Positions 8,601 to 19,500 of a stretch of DNA of 44,171 bases are shown here, piece by piece. The stretch lies in assembly GCA_964513745.1 (NCBI GenBank), contig CAZEOK010000009.1, positions 1 through 44,171 of the forward strand, in the 5' to 3' direction. Under the pieces are notes generated by a model. It saw nothing but the letters and a program-made list of their open reading frames with translations. It had not been told where the DNA came from and did not search any database. Within the stretch, counting starts at the first letter, position 1. The number at the start of each line of letters is the position of its first letter. A program made the position numbers and the translations under genes. The stretch comes from DATDCY01 sp964513745. GTDB lineage: Bacteria; JAUVQV01; DATDCY01.

Positions 8601-11600
8601 CCTCGCGCTCCCCCGCAGGTTCCGGAAGCCCGACCTGCCGCGCCAGGGCCTCAGCCGGGAAATAGCCGAAGACCGTTCTGAGCTGGTAGGCCGGGCGACC
8701 CTCGACGCTGCACTCGACGTCGAAGCTCTCGATGAGCATCCCCGCCGAGCGCGAGATGCGCGTCAGCACGGCTCGGGTGCGCAGCACGCGGGCGCCGGGG
8801 AGGACCTCGGCGAGCAGCCGGCCGTCGCCGTCGAGGTTTCGAAACGAAAGGTCCCGCTCCGTGGTCAGCGGGCTGCCCGCCCAGGTCGCCAGCCAGCCGC
8901 AGGGCTGGAGCGCAGCCTCGAGCAGGACGGCGAACGGCATCGTAGCTGCGCCGTTGGCAGCGAAGTACCAGGCGTCGGGGGGGATGTCGTACTCGACCTC
9001 GACCGCGCTGCCCTCGCGCATCGCGCCCATGTCGCCCTCGAGGCGCGTGACGCGCGACATGAACTGGTAGGGCGGGCCGGGCAGGCGCGCCAACCGCCGC
9101 GTCCCGTCGAACGCGCGGTAGGCGACGCCGAAGGCCTCTGACGGACGCCCCCACGCGCATGCCAGCAGCGAGCGCTCGTCGAAGCGCACGCCGCAGTCGG
9201 ACGCGACGCTTCCCTTGTTGGCGCCTCCTCTTTCGATGTGTCCACCATGGACGACTGCTTCATCGGCGTTGTCAGCAAGCAGTCCGCGCATCGAGTCCAG
9301 CGGCCATCCGGGGACCAGCCGCAGGCCCATGCGGCGGCAGTGGAAGGCCTTGAGCCCGTCGACCGTGCACAAGATGTCCGCATACAGCGTAGGCTCGGGA
9401 CCGCCGATCAACTCCTCGACGAAGACTTCGTACACCAACTCGCGCGAGACCGGGGTGACCTGCCCGCGGCAGCGCATCCGGTAGGGCTGCTCGGGCACCG
9501 GCTCGAAGCGCCACCCGTCCCGGTCCAGCGTGAAACCCAGCGCGGCCAGGCAGACCGCCATGGCCTGCAGGCAGCCTTCGAGCATCAGGGTCCCGGGCAT
9601 GCAGGGATCGTTCGTGAAGTGCCCATCGAAGAACCATTCGTCCGGATCGATGCGATCGACGGCGCGCAGATACCCGCGCCCCCACGGCCCGCCAGCGGCG
9701 GCGATCTCCGTCACCTCGTCGAGCAGCAGCATCCTGCCGGCCTGGATGCGCGGGGTGCGGGTGTGCAGCGCCGCTGCCTCAAAACCCGGGCCGAAGCACT
9801 CGTCCGTCCGCCCCGCCGCGAAAGCCTCGAGATCGCGCCGGGAGAGACGAGTCCGCCCTTGGGTCACCGGCGCGGGATCGACCTGCGCCCGCTCGCGGCA
9901 CTCGGCGAACGCGGGATCCCAGAGGACCCCCGTGGAAGCGGCCAGCTCTTCGTCGGTGAAGAAACCGGCCTGTCCGTCCCGGACGGTCAGGTGGGGGATG
10001 CCGCCCACGGTGCACTCGGAGTGAAAGAAGAAGAGGCGCACCGGCCCCTGCTGTGCGTGGCCGTCGATGCCGATCTGGTAGCGGAGCGTGTCGCCCGCGA
10101 CGGGGAGGCCGCCGTGATAGGTCAGTTCGCAGCCGAGCAGCCGGTAGACGCGCTCCCCACGGTTGAGAGTGTCGACGCCGAGCCAGGAGATGAGCAGGAG
10201 ATCGGCCTGGCCCGCCTCCACCAAGATTCCGGCCGGGACACGGCCCTCGTGCAGGTACCAGGCCTCGGCGTCGACGTCGGTCTCGGTCCAGATGGTGCCG
10301 GTGCCGAGGGAGAGCGGCTGGGCCTCGAGGCGAACGACGCGGTCGGCGAGCAGCAGCGGCGGCTCGGGCATGCGGACGCGGCGGCGCAGGGAATCGAGGT
10401 CTGCGAAAGCCGGGCCGAAGACGTCGGAGAGACGACCGTTGGCCAGAGTCTCGAGCGCGCTGCGATCTAAGGTGATGTCAGTGGGCAATGGTACCGCCCC
10501 ATTACGACTGCCGTTCCCGTGGAGACCTCCCCTCCGCGCCACCCCTCCGCCAGACGAGGATGCATCATTGGGTGATATGCGTGTGGAAGCGACTGCAGAT
10601 TTCAGATCCGTCTCCAAGGCCAGCGGGGCCTCGTGAACCGGAATCGCTGATGCCTGTGCAACAGCGACCACTGCTGTTGGGATCGCCTCTGTCTGTTTAT
10701 GCTGAGGGAGGTTGCTGGCGGCAGCCAGCAGCGCCGCCATGGCACGTTCGCGCACTTCGAGAAAACGGCCGTGTGCGGCGGCCTGATCCTCGAGGAACGC
10801 CCGGTGCACGCGAGTCGCCTCGGCCACCTGCTCCGCGATCTGCGCCAGGACCGCGCGCGCGCGGGGTCCCGATGCGGCCTCCGGCGGCAAAGAGGCAGGC
10901 GCGAGCGGCGCCGGGATCCCGCCTTCGAGCGCCCGGTTGCCGCTTTCAAGGACCGTCACCAGTGTCGGGGCGTGCGGCATCGTCGCAGCCGCTGGCGAGT
11001 CCACGCTGCCGGCAAAGGTGTGCGCCGCCTCACCCGTGAGAACCGGCATCAGCGCCGGAGCGGGAGCAAGGGTACCCGGCTCGACCGGCAGCGGTGGAAG
11101 CGCCGGAGAAAGCCGGTGCGCCGGGTACTCGACAACGGCGCCCGCACATGCCTCTGCTGCAGGAAGCGCGGCTGGCTCCGCGCTCGCCGCGCGCACCCTG
11201 ACGCACACGCACTGTCCGCCCAGCGCCCCGATCTCGAGGCTGACGCTGCGTTTGCCGGCCCCCGGTTCTCCGCCGGGGCGGCGTCCCACCGCGCAGGCCA
11301 TCACCGCCGCCGCGGCGCGCACGAGTCCGAAAGCCGCGTGCGCTCGCCCGAAGCGCGCGGCGATGGCGGCGTCACCGAAAGCGTTGTCATCCGCAGCAGC
11401 CGCGAGACCGGGCTCGGAGACATCGGCCACATCGTCGATCACGGCCAGCACGCGGTCGCCGTCGCGTCGTGCGTCGTCGAGACGCTTGAGCGCGAGGACA
11501 AGCGCGCCATCGCCGTGCGGTCCGGGCAGCCCCAGCTCGCGCGCAGCGGCCTCGTGCACCGGATCGCAGCTGAAGTCCGCCGCGCCCGCGAGTGTGACGT

Positions 11601-13518
11601 CAATCTCGCCCGCGCGCAGCGACCTCACCGCGAGCTGCAGCGCTCGCACGCCGGAGAGCTCTTCCGCCGAAACCGCGAAGCCGGGACCAGCGAGGTCGAA
11701 CTGGACATTCAGTCGGTTTGCCGTGAGGTTCGGCATGGTCCCGAGAACGCCGGGCCCATCGAGCACGGGTGCCATCGCGTCGGCAACGCCTCGGATCCAC
11801 GCATCGTCCGTCACGCCCCAGGATGCGGCAAAATCAGGAAGGCGCCAGCGCGCACCGTAGCGCGCGACGACGGGGTCGCACCCCATGCCGACCATGGCCG
11901 CGGCCCGCCCGCGGGCCGGCATCGCGACGCCGGCCAGCGCCTCACGCGCGGCGGCTATGGTCCAAAGCTGCTGAGGCAGCGCGGATGCCAGGTCGTTCGG
12001 CGGAAAAGGCATCCCCGTCACGGGGAGAACGATCGTCGTGGCGCGGTAGGCCGCCGGAGCCACGTTGGCAAAGAGCGCGGCTGCGAAATCGGCCGCCGTT
12101 CGCCCAACACCGACAGCAGCACCGATCCCTACGACCGCCACCGCAATCTCCTCCGGCGGTTTCGCAACGGGAAAAGACGACGGCGGTCCACAGCGGCAGG
12201 ATCCCGCAGCCCCGACCGGCCCCACGTACTCCTCGACGATCAGGTGGGCATTCGCTCCTCCGAAGCCGAATGCGCTCACGGCAGCCCGGCGCACGCCACT
12301 GCTCTCCCACTTCTCTGCTTCCCGCAGCAGGCGCAGCGGCGTGCCGCCCAGCAGCTCCAACGGCTCGTCGACATGAAGCGTCGGCGGGCGCACTCCTGCT
12401 CCCAGTGCACCGATGACTTTAAGCAGGCCCGCGATGCCGGCGGCGGTGACGGCATGCCCGATGTTCGACTTGAGCGAACCGATGGGGACGTCCGCCGCGC
12501 CTTCGAAAACACGCGCGCTGCTGCGCACCTCGGCGGCGTCTCCGACGGCCGTCCCAGTGGCGTGGCATTCGAGCAGCGAGACGTCGCTCGGGCGCAGCCC
12601 GGCGGCTGCATACGCCGCCCGCATCGCTCGCTCCTGGCCCTCCTCGGCCGGCGCCAGAAGACCCCGGCTCCGTCCGTCGTTGGAAAGCCCGATTCCCCGG
12701 ATGACCCCGAAAATCCGATCGCCGGCAGCCTCCGCGTCCCCGAGACGTTTCAGCGCGACGGCGCCCGCGCCCTCGGCCGGGAGTAGACCGTCTGCCTCGC
12801 GATGGAACGGGCGACTTCGCCCGCTGCGGCTAAGTGCCTGGAGGGCCGTGAAACCGACGTGAATGAACAAATCGTCGGCGGCGCTCACCGCCCCCGCGAG
12901 CGCCACGTCGGCCCGGTGGTCGTGCAGCAGATCGCACGCCAGCTTGACCGCGTAGAGCGAAGAGGCGCAGGCGGCGTCGAGCGCAAACCCCGGCCCCAAC
13001 CGCAGCGCCCGCGCGACGAGGTGGACCGGCAACCCGGACATGAAGCGGTTTCTCGCATCCACGGGACGGAGGCCGGCGGCGGCAGCGTGAGCGGAATCCA
13101 GCCAGACGCGCTCGGAGTACCGGGAGAGCGCGGCGGAAGGGAACGAGAGGTTGCCGAAGACCGCAGCAACGCGCGGCCCGCCTTCCACTCCGGCCTCTCG
13201 CAGCGCCTCGTGCGAGACGTGCAGCAGCCAGCGGACCACCGGGTCGAGCGTTTGCAGCTGTTCCGCCGGCACGGCGAACCCCGACGGGTCGAACAACGCG
13301 TCGAAGCCTTCGACGTACCCGCCGCGGTCGGTCGCGACGCGATCCCGGCCGGGAACGTCCTCGACGCTCAGCCGCTCGCTCCGCAGCCGCCACCGCACCC
13401 GCGGGGCGCGGGAGACGAGGTCCGCGCCGTCGCGCACGCGCTCCCAGAGCGCGCCGGGGTCGAGAGCCCCGGGCAGCACGCAGGCCCGCCCGACGATCGC
13501 GATCGGGGGGAAGGTCAC
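5680..13518 (-). CDS. PfaC/Pfa3-like lipid synthase: KS-CLF-DH-DH-DH-DH-PKS-DH-acyltransferase
   Basis: A 2612-residue megasynthase. Approximate order: ketosynthase (1-440; active Cys near 182 in DACASS, HATGTAVGD and NIGHAVTAAG intact); chain-length-factor-type KS (450-830) with the cysteine motif replaced by SAEELSG near 614; a long linker; four FabA-like hotdog domains with centres near 1098 (YLHEGRVPAGI), 1301 (GHFTNDPCMPG, canonical), 1523 (YFAANGAATMP) and 1709 (AHFFQDPVQPG, canonical), that is two pairs each of one divergent and one canonical unit; a PKS-type double-hotdog dehydratase (LLDHRPTW near 1827, FHGPSF near 2024); and a C-terminal PlsC-like acyltransferase (NHQVGIES near 2342, HVEGTR near 2427). 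In the latter HX4D reads HX4E. No AT domain follows CLF. The GTG at 13518 is chosen because it overlaps the pfaA-like stop; a TTG 24 nt earlier is possible. Two in-frame repeat insertions lie in its linkers. Confidence 0.88.
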   Translation of the reverse strand: MTFPPIAIVGRACVLPGALDPGALWERVRDGADLVSRAPRVRWRLRSERLSVEDVPGRDRVATDRGGYVEGFDALFDPSGFAVPAEQLQTLDPVVRWLLHVSHEALREAGVEGGPRVAAVFGNLSFPSAALSRYSERVWLDSAHAAAAGLRPVDARNRFMSGLPVHLVARALRLGPGFALDAACASSLYAVKLACDLLHDHRADVALAGAVSAADDLFIHVGFTALQALSRSGRSRPFHREADGLLPAEGAGAVALKRLGDAEAAGDRIFGVIRGIGLSNDGRSRGLLAPAEEGQERAMRAAYAAAGLRPSDVSLLECHATGTAVGDAAEVRSSARVFEGAADVPIGSLKSNIGHAVTAAGIAGLLKVIGALGAGVRPPTLHVDEPLELLGGTPLRLLREAEKWESSGVRRAAVSAFGFGGANAHLIVEEYVGPVGAAGSCRCGPPSSFPVAKPPEEIAVAVVGIGAAVGVGRTAADFAAALFANVAPAAYRATTIVLPVTGMPFPPNDLASALPQQLWTIAAAREALAGVAMPARGRAAAMVGMGCDPVVARYGARWRLPDFAASWGVTDDAWIRGVADAMAPVLDGPGVLGTMPNLTANRLNVQFDLAGPGFAVSAEELSGVRALQLAVRSLRAGEIDVTLAGAADFSCDPVHEAAARELGLPGPHGDGALVLALKRLDDARRDGDRVLAVIDDVADVSEPGLAAAADDNAFGDAAIAARFGRAHAAFGLVRAAAAVMACAVGRRPGGEPGAGKRSVSLEIGALGGQCVCVRVRAASAEPAALPAAEACAGAVVEYPAHRLSPALPPLPVEPGTLAPAPALMPVLTGEAAHTFAGSVDSPAAATMPHAPTLVTVLESGNRALEGGIPAPLAPASLPPEAASGPRARAVLAQIAEQVAEATRVHRAFLEDQAAAHGRFLEVRERAMAALLAAASNLPQHKQTEAIPTAVVAVAQASAIPVHEAPLALETDLKSAVASTRISPNDASSSGGGVARRGGLHGNGSRNGAVPLPTDITLDRSALETLANGRLSDVFGPAFADLDSLRRRVRMPEPPLLLADRVVRLEAQPLSLGTGTIWTETDVDAEAWYLHEGRVPAGILVEAGQADLLLISWLGVDTLNRGERVYRLLGCELTYHGGLPVAGDTLRYQIGIDGHAQQGPVRLFFFHSECTVGGIPHLTVRDGQAGFFTDEELAASTGVLWDPAFAECRERAQVDPAPVTQGRTRLSRRDLEAFAAGRTDECFGPGFEAAALHTRTPRIQAGRMLLLDEVTEIAAAGGPWGRGYLRAVDRIDPDEWFFDGHFTNDPCMPGTLMLEGCLQAMAVCLAALGFTLDRDGWRFEPVPEQPYRMRCRGQVTPVSRELVYEVFVEELIGGPEPTLYADILCTVDGLKAFHCRRMGLRLVPGWPLDSMRGLLADNADEAVVHGGHIERGGANKGSVASDCGVRFDERSLLACAWGRPSEAFGVAYRAFDGTRRLARLPGPPYQFMSRVTRLEGDMGAMREGSAVEVEYDIPPDAWYFAANGAATMPFAVLLEAALQPCGWLATWAGSPLTTERDLSFRNLDGDGRLLAEVLPGARVLRTRAVLTRISRSAGMLIESFDVECSVEGRPAYQLRTVFGYFPAEALARQVGLPEPAGEREALEAVSAESIDLRGRPERYFSAGARLAAPPLLMLDRVTGVWPSGGPAGLGRYRAETDVDPAAWFFKAHFFQDPVQPGSLGLEAMLQLLQFAMLHGGVAEGRGGAARFEPLAVGESHRWKYRGQVLPRNRRVITLLDLVRIGEDERGPLAVADASLWVDGTRIYEARGLAMRIVRDEEVLDPAVDTWLLDHRPTWTVPALPLMSMVDRLARAAARRVPGTRVIAVEDARALRWVPVDGPLRLATQVVPAGEGVYDVTLLAWRTAANESLSRFEPIATGRVSLALGALVTDLKSVTTIDEISPGTGFVDPVHSPSEGVARRGGLHRRTEGSTTEVRSDRTPQRAREQPGQEDWHAPLVEAGAPEEPWDHPAAAEPAPNPYEAATLFHGPSFQLLRSISTAPGASSAILDAAGGGAPRGLLHEALLDALTHGIPHDRLCDWSREIPADSVAYPHRLASLQLYAPFPVAGEIRCETRFAGFDGDPRFPRFHIQAIAEGAVIASLDLVEVLFPKGPIGSAPPRDRRAFLRDRRFVPGLRLSREREGVTELAESEARASDWLPGTLAGAYRADGDLVAQIAAKEHVAARAEVHPSSVELSVGPIGPGPTVDASAPVALASARYPAEPLTVRSLLVARGAGAVRVRDAGPPALDLAPVRDWWDAYYRIGRWPIEDLYFGLAGRFVRRVRLEDPAGFAALRGRAVLYLANHQVGIESILFSLIASGLSGILTVTLAKIEHRTTWLGNLIRHAFAWPGAHDPGVITYFDRSNREDLPRIIGVLARELASGGKSVMIHVEGTRALTCRAPVLKMSGAFLDMAIATGAPVVPVRFAGGLPVEPLAEKLEYPVGMGAQDILIGVAIQPAELASLPYKERKERVIAAINGLGPAAAEEKPGAPDPEFASAAAAWAARTGASPEHGALFETLRRCAAPGSEISLLLAGARDGHLVLRGDPRGLWLAELARRLFGPRGPGVTIEGGVK
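7587..7744 (-). repeat. Dispersed repeat copy R2 inside pfaC-like gene, with palindrome
   Basis: On the minus strand this starts with a perfect palindrome (7720-7744; 12-bp arms GGTGACAGATTT and AAATCTGTCACC around one base) translated as VTDLKSV, and ends in a GC-rich core (7587-7660) shared over about 75 bp with 39448-39523 and over its first 28 bp with 10519-10546. It is an in-frame insertion in the linker between the two hotdog halves of the PKS-type dehydratase. Confidence 0.75.
10519..10612 (-). repeat. Dispersed repeat copy R1 inside pfaC-like gene
   Basis: Related to R2: minus-strand sequence encodes TDLKS, a variable stretch, then GVARRGGLH, the same order and frame as in R2 (TDLKS, then GVARRGGLH). 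The 28-bp core 10519-10546 is nearly identical to that of R2. The palindrome is degraded here. It lies in the long linker between the chain-length factor and the first FabA-like domain. Confidence 0.7.
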
Positions 13519-16500
13519 GGCAAGGACGGGACGGCGCGGCAATCGGGGCGGCGATGCAGCTCGACCCGGCGCAATTCCGCCACGAGGTCGCCGCCCGGCG
13601 TCACGAAGGAGATGTCGCAGATCACGCGGTCCTCGCCCAGCACCCTGCCACGCAGCGAGCAGCGCAACCCGCCCCTGTCGCCGCTTCCGTGGTAGGCGTG
13701 GTAGGCCCCGACGGCGGTCGGCAACGAGCGCCCGCCGATGACGTGCCCGCTCCAGAGCAGCGCCAGCTGCAACCCGCCGTCGAGACTCGCTGCGGCCGTG
13801 GCCCAGGATCCGCCCCAGCGCGAGGCCGACGAGCCGTCGAGTGTCGCGACCGCCCCCTGCCGGCAGATGCCTTCAATGTCGCGGATCACCTGGAAGCGCG
13901 GGCCGTGGAAGAGTTCGTGGCCGTAGGTTGCGCGCGCGAACCGCTCCAGGCCGTCCGGAACCGCGGGGGCCGCGCCGCCCGGCAGGCTCGGGGCAAGCTC
14001 CGCGGCCGCGGTGTAGTGCAGCGTGCCATCGGCCCCTCGCAACTCCAGCGCCAGATAACCGCCGCCGTTTTCCCGGCAGACGACGGTGAAGGGGTCCCCG
14101 CCGTTGCCGTAGCGGCCGAGGCGGACGCCCTTCACGACGCGCACGTCGCGGCAGACCGCCAGCTCGAGGCCGGGCCGGGCCGCCCGCGCGGCGCGTGCGA
14201 ACCACTCGAGCGCCATCACCACGGGCAGCACCGGGACCTCCCCGATGGCGTGATCGGCGAGGAAGGGATGCGATGCGGCGGTCACCAGCACCTCGAGGGC
14301 GTGCGGTTGCGCCGCCCGGGCAGTCGATGCCGGACGCGCCTCGATCACGACTTCGCGGAACCCGGGTGTGCCCCGCAACGCTTCGTCGACGAATGCCGCG
14401 GCCCCGGCGGCAAGCGGGATCAACCCGGCCCCGAGAGCCTTGAAATGCGTCCGCAGGGCGGGCGTGACCATGCCGCCGTCCCAGGGGCCCCAGTCCAGCG
14501 CCAGCACACAGCAGGCGCCGCCGCGACGGCGGGCCTCCTGCGCGCCCGCGGCCACCATCGCCTCATTTGCGGCCGCGTAGTCGCACTGGCCGTGCTTGCC
14601 GCGGCGGCCGGCCACCGACGCGAAGAGCGCGACCAGGCGCAAGGGGTCGGCGGCGGTGACCTCGAGCAATGCCCGCAAACCGCGGACCTTGGTGTTGTAC
14701 ACCAGATCGAATTGCGCGTCCGTCTTTCCGACGATCAATTTGTCGGCGATCCGGCCCGCGCCGTGCACCACGGCAGCGATCGGCCCAAAGGCCGCGCGCG
14801 CGCCGTCCAGCGCCCGTGCCAGGCCCCCGGCGTCGATGATGTCGACCGTCTCATAGCGCGCCTCACCGCCGGCCTCGCGCAGTGCCGCCAGAGTCGCGCG
14901 CACCTCCCGGCAGGCAAGGATCGTGCGCGCCCGTGCGGCCAGCTGCGCCGGCGCGCTGGAATCCCCGGTGTCGCGAGCGGCCTCTGCCAGAGCGCGCGTC
15001 AGGGAGGTCTCGTCCCGCCGGTCCTCGAGTCCCGGGGGTTCTGCGACCAGCGGCGTCGATCCCAGCAGGATGAAGCGACCGCGCGTTCGGCGCGCCAGCG
15101 CGATCAGGCAGACCGCGGTGACGCCGCGCCCGCCGCCCGAAGCCAGGATGACCGGCCGCTCGCCGAGTGCCGCATCCGGCCGCGGTCCCTCATCGCCCCG
15201 CGCCAGCGACCGCAAGGTCAACCGCTTCCCACCCGCGGCAAGCCCGACCTCGAGTTCGTTGCCCCCCTCGAACAGCTCCTTGACGATGTCGTCGGCCAGC
15301 GCAGCGGGTTCGCGGCCATCCCGCGCCAGGTCGATGGACTTCACGGATGCCAGCGGCCACTCCAGCGCTGCCGTTTTCGCGATGCCGGAGATCCCCGCCG
15401 CCAACGCGCGATCGCCGCCCGAGCGGCCGAAATCGCCCCCGGCGTCCTGAACGGTGACAAACACGCCGCCGCGCCGGGTGAACGCGGGCGCCACCGAACG
15501 CGCGATTTGGAACGTCTTGCGCACAGCGACCACGGCGTCTTCGGCGGAACCGTCGCCCTCCAGGCCGGCCAGGACGACCACCGCTTCCGCCTCGGGAGGC
15601 GGTTCGTCGATCCGCAGCGCGCGACTTCCCAGCCGGGCGACGAGCGCCTCGACGACCCCCCCCCCAGCGCCGACGATGTGGATCGTCGTTGCCGCCGCGA
15701 GCCCCGCAAGGCCGAGGCCGGGGGCCGGGGTGGCGACGGCCTCGACGACCGATCGCTCCAGCGCAGCCGCCGGATCGGCGGAGAGGTCTCGGGCAGGATC
15801 ATCGGTTGTTTGGTTGCCGCCGGAATCACGAGCCCCGGCGCTGGGGGCGCGGCCATCGGTTTTGGGAGTGTGGTCATCGGTGCCGGGGAATAAAGCAAAT
15901 TCCGCGATCGACACAGGGGAATCAACGGAATGCGGCCCGATGAACTCGAGGATGTCGCCGAGGGTGCGCAGCGCGCTCACCGCCGCCGGATCGACCTCGT
16001 CCCGATCGGGAAGCCGTTCCTCCAGCGCCGATAGGATCTCGACCCGCTTGATCGAGTCGATGCCGAGATCGGCCTCGAGCCCCATTCCCAGCGTGAGCAC
16101 CTCGGAGGGATAGCCGGTCTTCTCCGACACCACCCGGAGCAGCAGCGCCGTGAGGTCGCCGACCTGCTCGCACGATGCGCTTGCCGGTTGTCCCATCGCG
16201 GCAATGACAACCTGAACCGGCGCATCGGCTTGCGACGGCAAGGCAATGGCGCCCCCCCCCGCTGCGTTGTCCAGGCGGGCGACCACGTCGCCGATCGTGC
16301 ACAGGCCGGCCACGGCAGCCGACTCGAGCTGCGACAATCCTGGCAGCCGATCCTCCAGCGCCGCGAGTATCTCGACGCGCTTGACGGAATCGATGCCGAG
16401 GTCGGCTTCGAGCGCCATTTCCGGCCGCAACAGATCGACGGGATAGCCGGTCTTCTCGGCGATGACGTCGAGCAGCACGCCGAGAAGACCGCCGGGTGCG

Positions 16501-19500
16501 GCAACGGGCTCTCCGATTGCGGGCTCCGGATCCCGATGGCCAATGGTCGGATCCGATCCGAGAAGGACCGGCGAAATCTCCGGCATCGGCGGCCAGCGCA
16601 GATCCGGCAGCGCAAGAGAGAATTCCTGCGGCGCCGCTGGATCACCGGCTCCAGGCGGCAGCCCTGCGGCTTGCGCGATGGCAGCGCAGGAGCGTTCCAC
16701 GGACTGCAGATAGGCCATGTGGGTGCGGGTCGTGGCCTCCTGCCAGGCCAGGTGCGCCTCGGCGGTCTGTTGCTGGAGTTCGCGGTACGCCGCGAGCCAG
16801 GCCTCCTGATCCCCCTGTGCGGCCTGCGGCCCGGTCGCCGTGATCGTCCGACCCGTCTTCAGCGTGGCGGACTTCTGCGTGACCGGCATGGCGGTCGTCG
16901 ATGCGGCCGGTTCCGGCACGGCCGGCTCCGCATTCGGCTGCGGGAGGTCGCTCGCCCCGCCCGGAGGCGGATACGGCTTGCCGTGATTGGTCCCGCAGAT
17001 GTCGATGGCGGCGGCGGGCCGCCGGATCTCCCGCGGGTCGGGCAGCGGCAGGAAAGCCTCCCAGAGCGGCGAAAGATCCAGTTCGTGCCCGGCAGCGTAG
17101 AGCTGCGCAAGTCCGCGATGAAAGGCGGTCGCCGCGTCCGTGCCCCGCGCGTCGAGATTGATCGCGCGGTGCGGGCGGCCGGCGAGGATCTTCCCGACGA
17201 GCCCGGTCAGGACCTTACCGGGCCCGAGTTCGACAAACGTCCGCACCCCGCTCCGGTACATCGCCTCGACCTGTTCGACAAATCGCACCGGCCGGGCAAG
17301 CTGTGCAGCCAGCAGCCGGCGCATCCCGCTCGCGTCCTCCGGGTACGGGCCAGCTTCAGTGTTGGAGAAGACGGGAACTGCAGCCGGAGCAAAGGGGACC
17401 GTGCCGAGAAACTCCTCGAATGCGACGGCGGCATCCGCCACCACCGGGCAGTGGAAGGCCGTGGCGACCGGCAATCGCACACCCGGCAGCCCGGCTGCCT
17501 GCAAACGCTTTTCGAATCGCGCGATGGCTTCCAGCGGCCCGGAGACCACGGCCTGCTCGGGTGCGTTGTGATTCGCGAGCACCAGCTCCGGAGCATCGTC
17601 CAGCAGCGCCCGGACCGCAGCGGCGGTTGCCCTGACCGCGATCATCGTGCCAGGCGTCCGCGCGGCATCCCGCATCAGCTCCCCGCGCTTCAACGCCACG
17701 CGCAGCAGCGCCTCCGCGTCGAAAACGCCCGCGGCATGCAACGCAGCCAGCTCGCCGAACGAGTGACCGCCGACGCACGCAGGCCGCAGTCCCGCGGCAG
17801 CGAGCAGCGCCAATTGCGCGAGAGCCGCCGCCGCGAGCGCCGGTTGCGCATACTCCGTGCGCCGCAGCCGCTCCTGTTGCCGCTCACGCTCCTCGTCGGT
17901 GAACGCCGGCGGCGGAAAGACCAGCTGCTGCAGCCGCAGTGAGCCTGCGAGCGGCAGATCCGCTGCCAGGTCCCACGCGGCCAGTGCGGCCGGATAGAGC
18001 GTCGCAAGTCCGGCGCCCATCCCCGGGTACTGACTCCCCTGCCCCGCGAACAGGTACGCCGGCGCGCCCGACAGAGGGCCAACCCCGAAGTGGATGCCGG
18101 GCAGATCGATCGATGCGTCCGGCGTGCGGGCAACCGCGTCGGCAGACGCCGCCAGCTTCTCGCGCAGGTCCTGTTCGTCGGCGGCGACGATTGCCAGCCG
18201 CACCGCTGCACCGCGCGGTGCGCACTGCTGCGTCGAGCGGGCGATCCACGTCAGAAAGCCGGCGCCGCCGACCTCGAGAGCGCGCACTTCGCGCAGCAGT
18301 TCTGCGGCGGACTCCGCCCCGAAAAGCACCAGTTCCGAGGGCGCTGCCCGTCGCCGCAAGGCCCGGGTCGCGCGGCCCCGGTACTCCTCCAGCGTCAGGT
18401 GGAAATTGCTGCCACCGAAGCCGAAGGAGCTGACCGAGGCGCGCCGCGGGTAATCCCCGCCGCGAACCCAGGGCCGGGCGGCGGTGTTGAGATAAAACGG
18501 GCTCTCTCCGATAGCGAGCTTCGGGTTGGGACGCTGCACCTTGATCGTCGGCGGCAACACGCCGTGTTGCAACGCCATGACCGCCTTGAAGAGGCCCGCG
18601 GCCCCCGCGGCCGCCTTGGTGTGCCCGATCTGCGACTTGACCGAGCCGAGCGCACACCACTGACGGTCGGACCGCCCCGACTCGTCGAAGACGGTGCGCA
18701 AAGCCTCGAATTCCGCCTGATCGCCGGCCGTGGTGCCGGTCCCGTGGGCCTCGATGAGTTCCACCGTGCCGGGCCCGTAGCCGGCGGCTCCGTACGCGCG
18801 CCGCAGCGCCAGCGCCTGACCCTCGGCGCGCGGGGCGTAGACGCTCTTGGCGCGGCCGTCGGAGGAGCTGCCCACGCCGCGCAGGACGGCGTAGATCCGG
18901 TCGCCCTGGGCCTCGGCGTCAGCGAGTCGCTTCAGGGCCACCATCGCCAGCCCCTCGCCGAGCATCGTGCCGTCCGCCTCGTCCGAGAAGGGCCGGCAGT
19001 CGCCGCTGCGCGAGAGCGCGGGCGTCTTGCTGAAGCACAGGTACATGAAGATGTCGTTGAGCGTATCGACCCCACCGGTGATCATCACGTCCGCGCGGCC
19101 GAGCGCCAGTTCGTTCACCGCCATGGATATCGCCGAGAAGGTGCTGGCGCACGCGGCGTCGGTGACGCAATTGGTGCCGCCCAGATCGAAGCGGTTCGCG
19201 ATGCGGCCGGCCACCACGTTGCCGAGCAGCCCCGGGAACGTGCTCTCCTGCCAGGGGACGTAGTTCGACGCGATCCGGTCGCAGATCTCGCGCACCTGCG
19301 ATTCGGGTATCCCGGCTTCCCGCAGGGCCTTGACCCAGACCGGCCGCTGCAGCCGACTGGCCATGGTGCTGAGCAATTCCTGCCCCGAGGTCACGCCGAG
19401 GATGACGCCGATGCGCTCGCGCGGCAGCGGCGAGAACTGGCCGCGCGCAGCGTCCTCGAGCACCCGCTGCGCGACGATCAGCGCCAGCAGCTGCGAGGTG

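Noticed and set aside
6349..9141. A 930-codon open frame on the plus strand
   Set aside because: It is the antisense shadow of the pfaC-like gene, has no domain likeness and arises from strong GC bias at third codon positions. The same holds for long plus-strand frames at 4820-6013, 9238-10470, 10699-12786, 13554-15893, 18090-20021 and 19877-21577.
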